A stretch of DNA of 64,000 bases from Paenibacillus tarimensis (lineage in GTDB: Bacteria > Bacillota > Bacilli > Paenibacillales > Paenibacillaceae): NCBI RefSeq assembly GCF_021532315.1, contig NZ_JAKGAO010000007.1:1-64000 (forward strand), in the 5' to 3' direction. A model generated the notes under the pieces. It did no database searches and was not told where the DNA came from. It worked only from the letters and a program-made list of their open reading frames with translations. Positions 34,285 through 42,185 of this stretch are shown piece after piece (position 1 is the first letter of the stretch; each line of letters begins with the position of its first letter). The translations under genes and the position numbers were made by a program.

Positions 34285-35064
34285 ATGAAGAAGGAGCAGC
34301 TTGCTGTGCAGCTGTACACGCTGCGGCAGTTTACGCAAACGGCGGAAGCGCTGGATGAAACACTGGCGAAGATCGCGGCAATAGGCTACAAGGCGATTCA
34401 GGTTTCGGCAATTGGTCCGATAGAACCCGGGCAGGTGAAGGAAGCGGCAGACCGGCACGGGCTTCGGATATGTGCGACACATGTCGGCTACAGCCGGCTG
34501 AAGGAGGATTTGGAACGTGTAATTGATGAGCATAAGCTGTGGGACTGCCGGTATGTCGGCCTGGGCAGCATGCCGGGGGAGTTTCGGGGTGCTGCGGGAG
34601 GTTATGACTTGTTCGCGGCTGAATGCTCGGCTATTGCGAAGCGGGTTCGCGATGCCGGACTGCAATTTGTCTATCACAACCACCGGTTCGAATTTGAGCG
34701 GGTTGGCGAGGTAGTCAGGGGCTTGACCGGGATGGATCGGCTTATGGAAAAGACAGCCGCAGACGCCTTCCACTTTGAACTGGATACGTACTGGGCACAG
34801 GCTGGCGGGGCTGATCCCGCAGCGTGGATTCGCAAGCTGGACGGCCGGATGAAGGTCGTGCATCTGAAGGACATGGAAATCGTGGACGATCAAGCGGTAT
34901 ACGCGGAAGTGGGGCATGGCAACATGAACTGGGACGCGATACTCACGGCCTGCCGGGAAACGGGAATAGAGTGGTACATCGTCGAGCAGGATGAATGCCG
35001 CCGAGATCCGTTCGAGAGCCTGGCGATGAGCTATGAATATTTGGCGGAGCGGGCGGAAGGGTAG
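34285..35064 (+). CDS. Sugar phosphate isomerase/epimerase (IolE/IolI-like TIM barrel)
   Basis: A 259-aa xylose-isomerase-like TIM barrel. Metal and substrate residues appear in VYHNHRFEFE, HFELDTYWAQAGG, VHLKDME and the C-terminal YIVEQDEC. Family members isomerise or epimerise keto sugars and inositol derivatives. It follows two Gfo/Idh/MocA dehydrogenases with an 18-base gap and GACGGGGGA before the ATG, so it should act on the same pathway intermediate. Confidence 0.92.
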   Translation: MKKEQLAVQLYTLRQFTQTAEALDETLAKIAAIGYKAIQVSAIGPIEPGQVKEAADRHGLRICATHVGYSRLKEDLERVIDEHKLWDCRYVGLGSMPGEFRGAAGGYDLFAAECSAIAKRVRDAGLQFVYHNHRFEFERVGEVVRGLTGMDRLMEKTAADAFHFELDTYWAQAGGADPAAWIRKLDGRMKVVHLKDMEIVDDQAVYAEVGHGNMNWDAILTACRETGIEWYIVEQDECRRDPFESLAMSYEYLAERAEG

Positions 35065-35110
35065 GCCGCAGCGGCAGGCGGCCAGCTTGCCCAAGGATGG
35101 GCAGGCAGGC

Positions 35111-35202
35111 CGTGGACATGTAGCAGCAGGTGGCCGTTTGCCTGGAGATTAGCTGGAAGGCGTGGACAGGTGCAGCAGGTGGCCGTCTGCCTGGAGATTA
35201 GC
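35111..35202 (+). repeat. Two-copy direct repeat (period 50)
   Basis: A unit of about 43 bases beginning CGTGGACA and ending GAGATTAGC occurs at 35111-35153 and again at 35161-35202 with three differences. It follows the isomerase stop codon and encodes nothing recognisable. Confidence 0.8.
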
Positions 35203-35540
35203 AAGAGCTTTTTGTGGGGAGCAGCCGGCGGCTGCTCCTTATGTTTACATATTTTACATATAGGAAGATGTACTTCTTTGGAGTCATCGGGTATGTATCC
35301 ACGGAACGAATTTAAGCTGATGGGATGCGAAGAATGCCATGAGATGAAACGTATATGCCATTTCGGTATAAAGGCTGGTTTTGCACAACGTGTTCCTGCG
35401 GGGAGCCTGAGGAATGGTGGGATGCACCCCACTGTTACGATGAAGGTTCGGGAGAAGCGAGCTATGGCTTCCTTCCACTGGGGAGCGGCACTGATATAGC
35501 AATCCGTGTGTAGGTTTCCTACGGTTTGGCTCAAGTCAAA
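35203..35540. other. Intergenic stretch without supported gene
   Basis: Frames of 60 to 170 codons are open here on both strands, but none has a ribosome binding site, a recognisable product or consistent codon use. Nothing else is evident except the repeats on either side. Confidence 0.5.
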
Positions 35541-35760
35541 CCTAACAGAACTCAGCGACCTTATTTCAGTGAATACGGGCCGCTTCAGCAGATAACGGAA
35601 TTCAGAGGCGCTATTCGGTCAATTTCAAGTGGATCTTTGCTAATAGGGGGACATTAAAGCCTCTGAGTTCCGTTACCATTCAAAATTGACTTTAATTCAC
35701 TGAATAACGCTTCTCAGTTCCGTAAAGACCTGCTACTCAGTTCCGTAATGACCTGCCGAT
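35541..35760. repeat. Nested inverted-repeat element (GAACTCAG family)
   Basis: Five copies of a GGAACTCAG/CTGAGTTCC-type word occur: near 35548 and 35597 in one orientation, and near 35663, 35714 and 35735 in the other. They are accompanied by TTATTTCAGTGAAT at 35561-35574 and its inverse ATTCACTGAATAA at 35695-35707. The outer and inner pairs nest, so the element could fold into a large branched hairpin. It resembles the dispersed intergenic repeats common in Paenibacillus (from memory). The end of the next gene lies inside it. Confidence 0.65.
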
Positions 35761-36396
35761 ATTAAGCTGATATGTACGATACCTCTTATTTCCTCCCGCC
35801 ACCACCAAATGCGTCCCCTCCACCAAACCGTGCAGCAATTGACGAGCGTAACGATCGGTTACGTGAAGATGGCTCGCCAGCTCCATTGGCGTAAACGGCC
35901 TGAGCAATCGGCGCGCATATCGAACGGTCTCCGCCTCAAGGCAGCTGAGCTTTGCATCCGCTTCAAATGAGATAAACTTCCCAAGAAACGAAAGAATCAG
36001 CTGCTTGCAAAATTCTGGCTCTTCTCGAATGGACAAATATGCAATCGGCAGGTATACCCAGTCATCAAGCGACAGCAGGCTTTGTCTTCGGCATAAGTCC
36101 TTGAAGCGCCGCGTATCCAAATCTCTGGCATGCGATCTGTAATCATGAATCTCTATATCGCCCTTAACACCCTCCGGCAGAAACGCCAAGTCCAGATACC
36201 GGTATCCATTCGAATAATCCCGAACCTCCCATTCCGGATACAAGTAATCGAAGTTTCCGACGAGCGGAAACCAGATTAATCGCAACAGCTCTACAGTTCC
36301 ATGGCCCAGTCCTTTTTGCAGAAGCTCTCTTCGTCGATGGTTCTTTTCTTGATCAATTTGCTTCTGCATCCACATTTCATATTGTTCCTTAAACAT
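35737..36396 (-). CDS. Putative nuclease-fold plus winged-helix protein
   Basis: A 219-aa protein not assigned to a named family. Residues about 35-115 contain YRYLDLAFLPEG followed by GDIEIHDYRSHARDLD and RRFKDLC. This order (strand-Asp, strand-E-x-x, then a His/Asp-rich helix) resembles DUF559/Vsr-like members of the PD-(D/E)xK nuclease fold, although the ExK lysine is His here (EIH). Residues about 160-215 look like a winged helix (FTPMELASHLHVTDRYARQL). The ATG at 36396 is preferred to 36468 because AAAGGGTGG precedes it. The last few codons and the stop lie inside a dispersed repeat element, so the C-terminus may be recent. A DNA-binding or DNA-cutting role is inferred only. Confidence 0.7.
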   Translation of the reverse strand: MFKEQYEMWMQKQIDQEKNHRRRELLQKGLGHGTVELLRLIWFPLVGNFDYLYPEWEVRDYSNGYRYLDLAFLPEGVKGDIEIHDYRSHARDLDTRRFKDLCRRQSLLSLDDWVYLPIAYLSIREEPEFCKQLILSFLGKFISFEADAKLSCLEAETVRYARRLLRPFTPMELASHLHVTDRYARQLLHGLVEGTHLVVAGGNKRYRTYQLNIGRSLRN

Positions 36397-36450
36397 GACA
36401 TCCACCCTTTGCTGCTTTCTAAGCACGTTAAGTTTCACCTTGAAAATAGA

Positions 36451-36487
36451 AATGCCGCCTCGATACATAAAAGTATCAAAGCGGCAT
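36451..36487. promoter_or_regulatory. Leader hairpin of the nuclease-fold gene
   Basis: ATGCCGC...GATAC pairs with GTATC...GCGGCAT around ATAAAA. Read on the minus strand it is followed by TTCTATTTTC and lies 55 bases before the start at 36396. It could be a terminator of an upstream transcript or a leader attenuator. Confidence 0.45.
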
Positions 36488-36715
36488 GTGCTTCATGTCC
36501 ATTAGCTTGAGTATAGTGTACAACCTGGCTGGAATCAACGAGTTAGTGACCTGTTCATATGAGTGTTGGCTTATCGTACAGACATTCAGGGTATTCGGTA
36601 TATAGAGAGCCTGCGTGGCGGGTTGGCAATTACTGCGTTTACCATATTATAATGGCGTTAGGTAAAGTTCAGGTAACGATGCGGGCTTGAATTTTCAGGA
36701 AAGGTGTCGGATGCG

Positions 36716-37528
36716 ATGAGTGTGGAAACAATAGATGGCTTGAGGCAGGAATTGAAGCAGATTGAGGCATGGGAGAAGGATCAGAAGGGGCTGTGGTTCT
36801 GGGAAAAGCTCGGGAGGATCCCGTTTATGCTGCTGGACAAGATCACGCCGAAGTTCATTCAGGACAAGCTGGGCATAGCGCTAGATGAGCTGGGAAGCTA
36901 CATCCAGAGCGGCGGAAGGTATCTGATCAGCAAGAAGAAGATGTACCACAGGTTCTATCCCGGCGAGGAGTGGCAGGAGGAGACCTCGATGGCCCGGATT
37001 CAGACGCTGCCGCTCAGCCGGATGGATGAAATGGCCAATAGCGTGGTGCAGTCCAGCAGCAATACAGCGACCGTTCAAGGGGCGACTACCGGCTTCGGCG
37101 GGTTCTTCACACTTGCGATCGATATCCCTCTTCTGCTGGGCATTTCTCTCAAAGCGCTTCAGGAGATCGCTCTATGCTACGGCTATGATCCGACGGACAA
37201 GGCGGAGCGCATCTTTATTGTCAAATGCCTGCAGTTCACCTCATCCGACGTAGTAGGCAAGCAAGCGATTCTTGATGATCTGAATGCCTTCCAGAGCGGG
37301 GAGAAGAGCAGTCAGATGATTTCCCAGCTTCAGGGCTGGCGGGAGGTCGTGCTGACTTACCGGGATAATTTTGGCTGGAAGAAGCTCTTCCAGATGATTC
37401 CGATTGCAGGCATGCTGTTCGGTGCTTATCTGAACCGTTCCACATTGAAGGATGTTACCGAAACGGGCATGATGATGTACCGCAAGCGCCGGATCATGGA
37501 GAAGCTGGCAGAGGCTCAGCAGCTATAG
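36716..37528 (+). CDS. EcsC family protein
   Basis: A 270-aa member of the EcsC family (B. subtilis EcsC accompanies the EcsAB exporter, which is absent here). There is one Gly-rich hydrophobic region (residues about 120-150, TTGFGGFFTLAIDIPLLLGISLKAL written here as TTGFGGFFTLAIDIPLL) and a second at about 232-248 (MIPIAGMLFGAY), so it is probably membrane-associated. The ATG at 36716 is taken with AGGAAAGG about 11 bases before it; a GTG at 36704 is the alternative. Function unknown. Confidence 0.85.
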   Translation: MSVETIDGLRQELKQIEAWEKDQKGLWFWEKLGRIPFMLLDKITPKFIQDKLGIALDELGSYIQSGGRYLISKKKMYHRFYPGEEWQEETSMARIQTLPLSRMDEMANSVVQSSSNTATVQGATTGFGGFFTLAIDIPLLLGISLKALQEIALCYGYDPTDKAERIFIVKCLQFTSSDVVGKQAILDDLNAFQSGEKSSQMISQLQGWREVVLTYRDNFGWKKLFQMIPIAGMLFGAYLNRSTLKDVTETGMMMYRKRRIMEKLAEAQQL

Positions 37529-37537
37529 ATGTCATGT

Positions 37538-37588
37538 AAAAGATGTTTCTCGGCGCTGGAGCTGGCGGCTTGGGACATCTTTTTTGTC
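37538..37588. terminator. Terminator between convergent genes
   Basis: AAAAGATGT pairs with ACATCTTTT around a GC-rich 30-base loop, and a T run follows on the plus strand. Confidence 0.55.
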
Positions 37589-37590
37589 TG

Positions 37591-38115
37591 TCATTTGGAG
37601 TGAAGATAGGTGTGAAATATCCCCAGCAGCAGGAGGACATGCGCTTCATGTGAAGGATCGGCCAGCCGGAATTGGGCCTTGGGCGGGAGTGTAAGGCTGC
37701 TTTTCCACTCGGCTATCGTCGTACCTTGGAGCGTTATTGTTCCCCAATCGATAACCGGCTTATGAAGCTCGTAGCTGCGGCCTTCCAGCTCAAATCCTGT
37801 TTTCTCTTCGAGTCCAAACCGCTTCTTGTCTATGATAGGAATGCTCGTACGGGTTCCATCTTCCTGTTCGTAATGAAGGATATACTGCCTCCGCTTGAAG
37901 AATGTCCTCACCTGCTTGGCCTCAACCCGCAAATTCCCTGCCCTGTCCGTCACTCGGTAATCCGCGAACACGATTCCTTCCAATAGAAAATCCAGCACCT
38001 TCATTAGAGGATTGGCATAAGTCCGCTGAACATAGCCTGTCACCTGATCATGCTCATCTCTGATTTCTGACCTCTTGGTAGAGTAACGATTATGAAACCT
38101 ATAGGTATAGATCAT
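37591..38115 (-). CDS. Tubby/LURP-like beta-barrel protein (tentative)
   Basis: A 174-aa beta-rich protein with no signal peptide. Alternating strands with segments such as DEHDQVTGYVQRTY, LEGIVFADYRVTDRAGNL, FELEGRSYELHKP and TIAEWKSSLTLPPKAQF suggest the tubby C-terminal/LURP-one fold known from Bacillota hypothetical proteins. A hydrophobic C-terminal helix (VLLLLGIFHTYLH) matches the helix that fills the barrel in that fold. The assignment is from pattern only. No neighbour gives a role. Confidence 0.6.
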   Translation of the reverse strand: MIYTYRFHNRYSTKRSEIRDEHDQVTGYVQRTYANPLMKVLDFLLEGIVFADYRVTDRAGNLRVEAKQVRTFFKRRQYILHYEQEDGTRTSIPIIDKKRFGLEEKTGFELEGRSYELHKPVIDWGTITLQGTTIAEWKSSLTLPPKAQFRLADPSHEAHVLLLLGIFHTYLHSK

Positions 38116-38251
38116 ATCAGCCCAAGCTGCCTCCCTTATATTGATAGTGCTATCGTGATTTCCTGGTATTGTAAAAATATCGAATTATGCTGTCTATTAT
38201 AGCTTATTGTCTGAAATATTCCTGACCACGTTTCATGCAATCCTAGTGATT

Positions 38252-38377
38252 CTACATGTAAGTCTCCCTGTACCATAGACCGGCAAAAAACAAAATTCCT
38301 AATACACATACTAGGGAAAGAATAATAACTGTTGTCCATAAAACCACTCGTCCAGCAGCCTCTATTGGCTTTTTCAT
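38252..38377 (-). CDS. 41-residue single-pass membrane protein
   Basis: A short gene read directly from the sequence. ATG at 38377 is preceded by AGGGGTGA with 7-base spacing. The product starts MKKPIEAAGR, has one long hydrophobic helix (about residues 11-34) and ends in WYRETYM, with the positive N-terminus inside. The codon choice and the charge pattern fit a true small membrane protein. It lies upstream of, and codirectional with, the tubby-like gene (137 bases between), and divergent from the MerR-methyltransferase gene. The function is unknown; small regulatory or stress peptides of this type often bind membrane complexes. Confidence 0.6.
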   Translation of the reverse strand: MKKPIEAAGRVVLWTTVIILSLVCVLGILFFAGLWYRETYM

Positions 38378-38561
38378 ATAATCACCCCTGAAATAATATT
38401 ACGGAACCCTATTCTCCCTAAGATCAGCCATACTCGGGCCGGCCTTGCTGCTATTAGATTTGTTTAATTATAACTTATCGACTGGAATATGCCAGTCAGC
38501 GTCCTGTACATTTCCGCTGCGTGAACGTTTAGAATGGGGGTATGAGGAGGCGAGCGGAAGT

Positions 38562-39608
38562 ATGACAATCAACGAGGTTGCCAAACGGCTAAACATCAGC
38601 CGCAGATCGATTCGCTTTTACGAGGAGAAGGGGCTGATTGCGCCCGGCAAGGAGCAGCACAACGGGTACCGCATATTTACAGAGCAGGATGTGTGGCGGC
38701 TCCAGACGATTACTGCACTGCGGGAGGTAGGGCTGGGGCTGGATGATATCAAGAAGGTGCTGGATCCTATCGAAGCCGGCAATAAGGATGCGCTGCTGAA
38801 CTATCTGGAGCTGCAGCGTTCGGTCATGTTCTCCGCATGGCTTGAATACAAGCAGCAGATTTCGGCAGCCGAGCAGATGATCGGTATCTTAAGACAGCAG
38901 GAAAACCTGCCGCTGCAGGAAATTTACAAGCTGGCCGAAGGCTCGAGAAGGCTGCGCGAGCTGCGGAGTAACTGGAGTGACCAGTGGAATTTTGACAGCA
39001 AGGCCGCCGGTCATGATCACAATGTTAGAGAAGCAAGCGGACCATTCGAGCATTATGATATGGTACTGGAAACGGTGTATCGCTGGATTAACCCCAAGGC
39101 GGGCGAGTTCGGGCTGGACATCGGTACGGGTACCGGAAATCTGGCCGGACGGTTTGTTCGGGAGGGGATCGGGATGGCTGCTGTTGATCAATCCAGAGAG
39201 ATGCTGAGGCAGTTCCGGGTGAAGTATCCGGAGCTTGAATCCAAGCTGGGTAACTTTCTGGCCATTCCGTATATGGACAGGCAGTTTGATTTTGCCGTGT
39301 CCAGCTATGCGTTCCATCATCTGAATGAGGGTCAACAGCTGCTTGCGCTGGAGGAGATTCGCAGAGTGCTTAAGCCGAAGGGCAGAATTTGTCTGGCGGG
39401 TTATATGGTTGAAGATGATGAAGCCAGGGAGCGGGCTGTCCAGCATGCGCCTGGCGGCGGGGATGAAGGTCTGCTGCGGGCGCTTCGGGGCGGATATGTC
39501 CCGCAGGTATCCCGTCTGTCAGCATGGTTCGAGGAGCACGGTTATATGACAAAGCAGAAGCAGTTATCCGATGTTCTTCACATCATCTGCGCTGTCCCGA
39601 TTCGGTAG
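38562..39608 (+). CDS. MerR regulator fused to a SAM methyltransferase
   Basis: A 348-aa fusion. Residues 1-115 form a MerR winged helix and dimerisation coiled coil (TINEVAKRLNISRRSIRFYE, then YRIFTEQDVWRLQTITALR). Residues about 190-348 form a class I methyltransferase with motif I LDIGTGTGNLAG, a motif II region MAAVDQS and motif IV FDFAVSSYAFHHL. The DNA-binding part may respond to the same small molecule that the enzyme modifies. The start is set at 38562, the first Met of the MerR fold, with AGGAGG 13 bases before it. Another methyltransferase gene follows after 79 bases. Confidence 0.9.
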   Translation: MTINEVAKRLNISRRSIRFYEEKGLIAPGKEQHNGYRIFTEQDVWRLQTITALREVGLGLDDIKKVLDPIEAGNKDALLNYLELQRSVMFSAWLEYKQQISAAEQMIGILRQQENLPLQEIYKLAEGSRRLRELRSNWSDQWNFDSKAAGHDHNVREASGPFEHYDMVLETVYRWINPKAGEFGLDIGTGTGNLAGRFVREGIGMAAVDQSREMLRQFRVKYPELESKLGNFLAIPYMDRQFDFAVSSYAFHHLNEGQQLLALEEIRRVLKPKGRICLAGYMVEDDEARERAVQHAPGGGDEGLLRALRGGYVPQVSRLSAWFEEHGYMTKQKQLSDVLHIICAVPIR

Positions 39609-39687
39609 CATTCCGATTGTTGACCTTCACGCTGCGGCATACGGTAGTATAGGAGCCGTTCAATTATACAGTCGTGGAGGGGATGAA

Positions 39688-40374
39688 ATGCCGGATCATA
39701 CGGAGATTTACCAGGCGAAGGCGGAGACCTACGACCTGCTCATCTCAAGGCAGCCTGGTCTGCTTGGGGTCATTGAAGAGGTATGCGCAGTTGAGGGAAA
39801 GGATGTTGTGGATTTAGGGGCTGGGACTGGGCGGCTCACACTGCCGATTGCCCGCAAAGCCCGGTCTGTCCTGGCGCTGGATGCATCAGCAGAGATGCTG
39901 CGGGTAGCAGGGAGGAAGCTGGAGCAGGCGGGCTTGACGAACTGGCGGGCCAAGGTGTCCGATCACAAAAGGATCGAGACAGAGGCTAACAGCGCAGACC
40001 TTCTTGTATCCGGGTGGAGCATCTGCTACACGGCCAGCTCGAATCAGCTGGAATGGGAGAAGGATCTGGGGAAGGTTATGGAAGAAATCGAGCGAGTCCT
40101 CCGCCCTGGCGGCACCGCTGTGATTTTCGAGACGATGGGCACAGGTGTGGAGCAGCCGCATCCGCCGGATTTTCTGCTGCCGTATTATGAGTGGCTGGAG
40201 CAGCAGTATGGTTTTCACCATAGATGGCTTAGGACGGATTACCAATTTGACAGTGTGGAAGAAGCGGTTTGGTTGACGGAGTTCTTCTTTGGCAGGGAGC
40301 TGGCCGGCCGTGTGGAACAAGGGAGACTGACCGTTCTGCCAGAGTGCGCCGGGATGTGGTGGCGGGAGTATTAG
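39688..40374 (+). CDS. Class I SAM-dependent methyltransferase
   Basis: A 228-aa methyltransferase with motif I VVDLGAGTGRLTLPIA (about residues 38-53), acidic motif II VLALDAS, and post-motif IERVLRPGGTAVIFET. The N-terminal QAKAETYDLL is typical for small-molecule methyltransferases. GTGGAGGGG lies 6 bases before the ATG at 39688. It follows the MerR-methyltransferase fusion in the same direction, so the fusion may control it. The substrate is unknown. Confidence 0.88.
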   Translation: MPDHTEIYQAKAETYDLLISRQPGLLGVIEEVCAVEGKDVVDLGAGTGRLTLPIARKARSVLALDASAEMLRVAGRKLEQAGLTNWRAKVSDHKRIETEANSADLLVSGWSICYTASSNQLEWEKDLGKVMEEIERVLRPGGTAVIFETMGTGVEQPHPPDFLLPYYEWLEQQYGFHHRWLRTDYQFDSVEEAVWLTEFFFGRELAGRVEQGRLTVLPECAGMWWREY

Positions 40375-40400
40375 CTCTCTGGGATCGTTCAAAGGCACAG

Positions 40401-41153
40401 TTAAAGGTTAGAGTTCCGCTTGTGAATATTGTGTCTGATTGCAGCGGCTAAGAGCAGCACGGCGGTGACGACACCAATCGTAACCCATACCCAAGTTAAC
40501 CGAGGCAGGCGTGTCAGGCCATCTGCACCTCCGTCGTGATCCTGATTGGGAGCGTTCAACTGCTCAATTAGTGCTGCCACCAGCGGGCGGGTTGGGGCAA
40601 TCTCTACGCTGGGTACCCCGGCTGCATGATCAAGTGATGACAGAAAAACCTCAGAATGATCCGGACGATTCCCAACAAACAGGTGGATGCCCTTAATCTC
40701 CGCCAGCTTGGGTTTACTGTCCGGATACTGCGTTGTAAAGGTATGATAGGCATTCATCAATTCTTTAGCGGCTCCTCCTCCCGATATTACTTCTAATCTG
40801 TTATCAGCCCTTGCCACGGTGAACAGTGATAATGGAGTTCCATCTACTGTGACGACAAACGTCCATTCTTCGTTCTTAACGAGCATTGATTGCAAGGTAT
40901 CGCCCCTGTCAGCGGACTTTAAGCTTTCATGGTCAACTCTATACGTCTCAAACCCCATTCCAAGTTCAGCCTGGTCCAGCTGGGACTGTTTGAGGTCAAA
41001 GGCTTTAGGATCTTCACCCATTGTTGCTTTGAAGCTTGCAATTCCCTCGTTCTCAGCATAAGCCTGAACTTCCTCCGGAACGGCAGCTTCTGTAGTAGAG
41101 AGAAGCATACTAATCATTAACGCCGCGCCAAGCATGTACGAACGAATCCTCAT
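40401..41153 (-). CDS. Exported membrane-anchored protein of unknown function
   Basis: A 250-aa protein with an N-terminal signal (YMLGAALMISMLLSTTEAAV), an extracytoplasmic domain of about 180 residues and a C-terminal transmembrane helix (WVWVTIGVVTAVLLLAAAI) with a basic tail. The topology is therefore outside with a short cytoplasmic end. The domain has an alpha/beta look (WTFVVTVDGTPLSLFTVAR, KGIHLFVGN) but matches no family I know. GGGAGGA precedes the ATG. It is 31 bases downstream of the lipoprotein gene at 41185 and probably cotranscribed. Confidence 0.7.
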   Translation of the reverse strand: MRIRSYMLGAALMISMLLSTTEAAVPEEVQAYAENEGIASFKATMGEDPKAFDLKQSQLDQAELGMGFETYRVDHESLKSADRGDTLQSMLVKNEEWTFVVTVDGTPLSLFTVARADNRLEVISGGGAAKELMNAYHTFTTQYPDSKPKLAEIKGIHLFVGNRPDHSEVFLSSLDHAAGVPSVEIAPTRPLVAALIEQLNAPNQDHDGGADGLTRLPRLTWVWVTIGVVTAVLLLAAAIRHNIHKRNSNL

Positions 41154-41184
41154 TTCTTATCCTCCCATGGATCTAATAGGTTAG

Positions 41185-41793
41185 TTATTGGAACCTGAAG
41201 AATTTCCACACGCTATCACTTACTCGAATGAAGATAAAGTCTCCCGTCCCTTCAACCTGCTGATAGTCCCGACCGGTTGTTATAGTGGAAATCTTAACAA
41301 TAGCAGCTTCCTCCGCTATATTCCCCAAGTTGTATTCATCCATAACATCCTTGACCCTTGAATTGTCGAGCTCAAGTTTCGTTACTGCCAAAATGTAGGG
41401 TTCCCTATCATACAAGACGTCCACATTAGGATCATAGAGGTAATACTTTCGGGTTTCTTCGTCATGTCCTTTGAGAGCCGTTAAGTAATGCATGATAGAG
41501 TCGAGCAAATCCCCCGTAACCCCCTTGTTCTCAATATGGTCCAGATCCATCTCGCCTTTGCGTTGTAAATGGCTGAAATCTTCTGTGTCTGCCTCTTCCA
41601 TAACCGCATTGGTCGGTTCCAGTGGAGTGTAAGTGCTTACGAATACATGATGATCTGGATTAGGTTCGTCGTTGTAATTCTGGTTGTGTTCTGTACAGGC
41701 GGTCATCATCAACAGGGTTAGCATGGTTATACAAAACGCTATCCTATTTATTTTATTCACATCCTTAGGTGAGGTCGTTATCGTGGTTCGCAA
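41185..41793 (-). CDS. Lipoprotein of unknown function
   Basis: A protein of about 202 aa with a lipobox MMTACTEH after a hydrophobic stretch, so it should be lipid-anchored. The mature part is acidic. The start is unclear: TTG 41793 has AAGGAAGC before it, GTG 41760 is nearer the signal. It is first of a two-gene minus-strand set with the exported protein at 40401. Both may be orphan partners of a lost system, because an Rhs remnant lies just upstream. Confidence 0.6.
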   Translation of the reverse strand: MRTTITTSPKDVNKINRIAFCITMLTLLMMTACTEHNQNYNDEPNPDHHVFVSTYTPLEPTNAVMEEADTEDFSHLQRKGEMDLDHIENKGVTGDLLDSIMHYLTALKGHDEETRKYYLYDPNVDVLYDREPYILAVTKLELDNSRVKDVMDEYNLGNIAEEAAIVKISTITTGRDYQQVEGTGDFIFIRVSDSVWKFFRFQ

Positions 41794-41910
41794 ACTTCTG
41801 CTTCCTTATTACAGTAAAATTTGGATAAAAAAGTTATTTTTTATTTTACTTCAAGGTGTGTACAGGGGGTTGTTTATGGAATGACAGTGAATAAGTAGGG
41901 TTGTTGATGA

Positions 41911-42072
41911 GGCAAGAGTCATATAGACAGGGAAGTGGACCACTTGGGCACACCATTGGATATGTACGATTAGCAGGATGAGCACGTCTGGGCCGCGGAG
42001 CTGGACATCTACGGCAAATCTCAGTGGCCGGGCTTACAAGGCAGCCCAATGGCTTGTCCGTTCCGTTTGGTT
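41911..42072 (+). pseudogene. Rhs-repeat protein remnant
   Basis: Translation of this frame gives DHLGTPLDMYD, a TAG stop, then DEHVWAAELDIYGK and a GSPMACPFR segment. These match in order the hallmark Rhs/YD-repeat core (HLGTP...VW..ELDIYGK...PFRYQGQYED), which ends just before the C-terminal toxin. The stop at 41968-41970 and loss of everything before and after show a dead fragment. It indicates that a WapA/Rhs-type polymorphic toxin once stood here. Confidence 0.65.
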
Positions 42073-42174
42073 TTAAAAAAAAGGAACCGCCAATATAAAC
42101 TGGCCCCCACAGCCTAAACACCTTTTTCCAAAGCATCCTTGACGGGGGACCAGTTTAATACGGCGATTCCTTTT
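42073..42174. repeat. Imperfect inverted repeat, possible small mobile element or terminator
   Basis: An arm of about 30 bases at 42073-42105 (with AACTGGCCCCC) matches the inverse of 42143-42174 (GGGGGACCAGTT) with few mismatches, around a loop of about 37 bases. Both outer ends read AAAGGAA/TTCCTTT. It directly abuts the Rhs remnant. Confidence 0.55.
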
Positions 42175-42185
42175 TATAAATTATA

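Noticed and set aside
33763-35094. Minus-strand 443-codon frame across the oxidoreductase and isomerase genes
   Set aside because: Antisense shadow spanning two well-supported genes.
41846-42136. Minus-strand 96-codon frame over the Rhs relic
   Set aside because: No ribosome binding site; the plus strand carries recognisable Rhs sequence instead.
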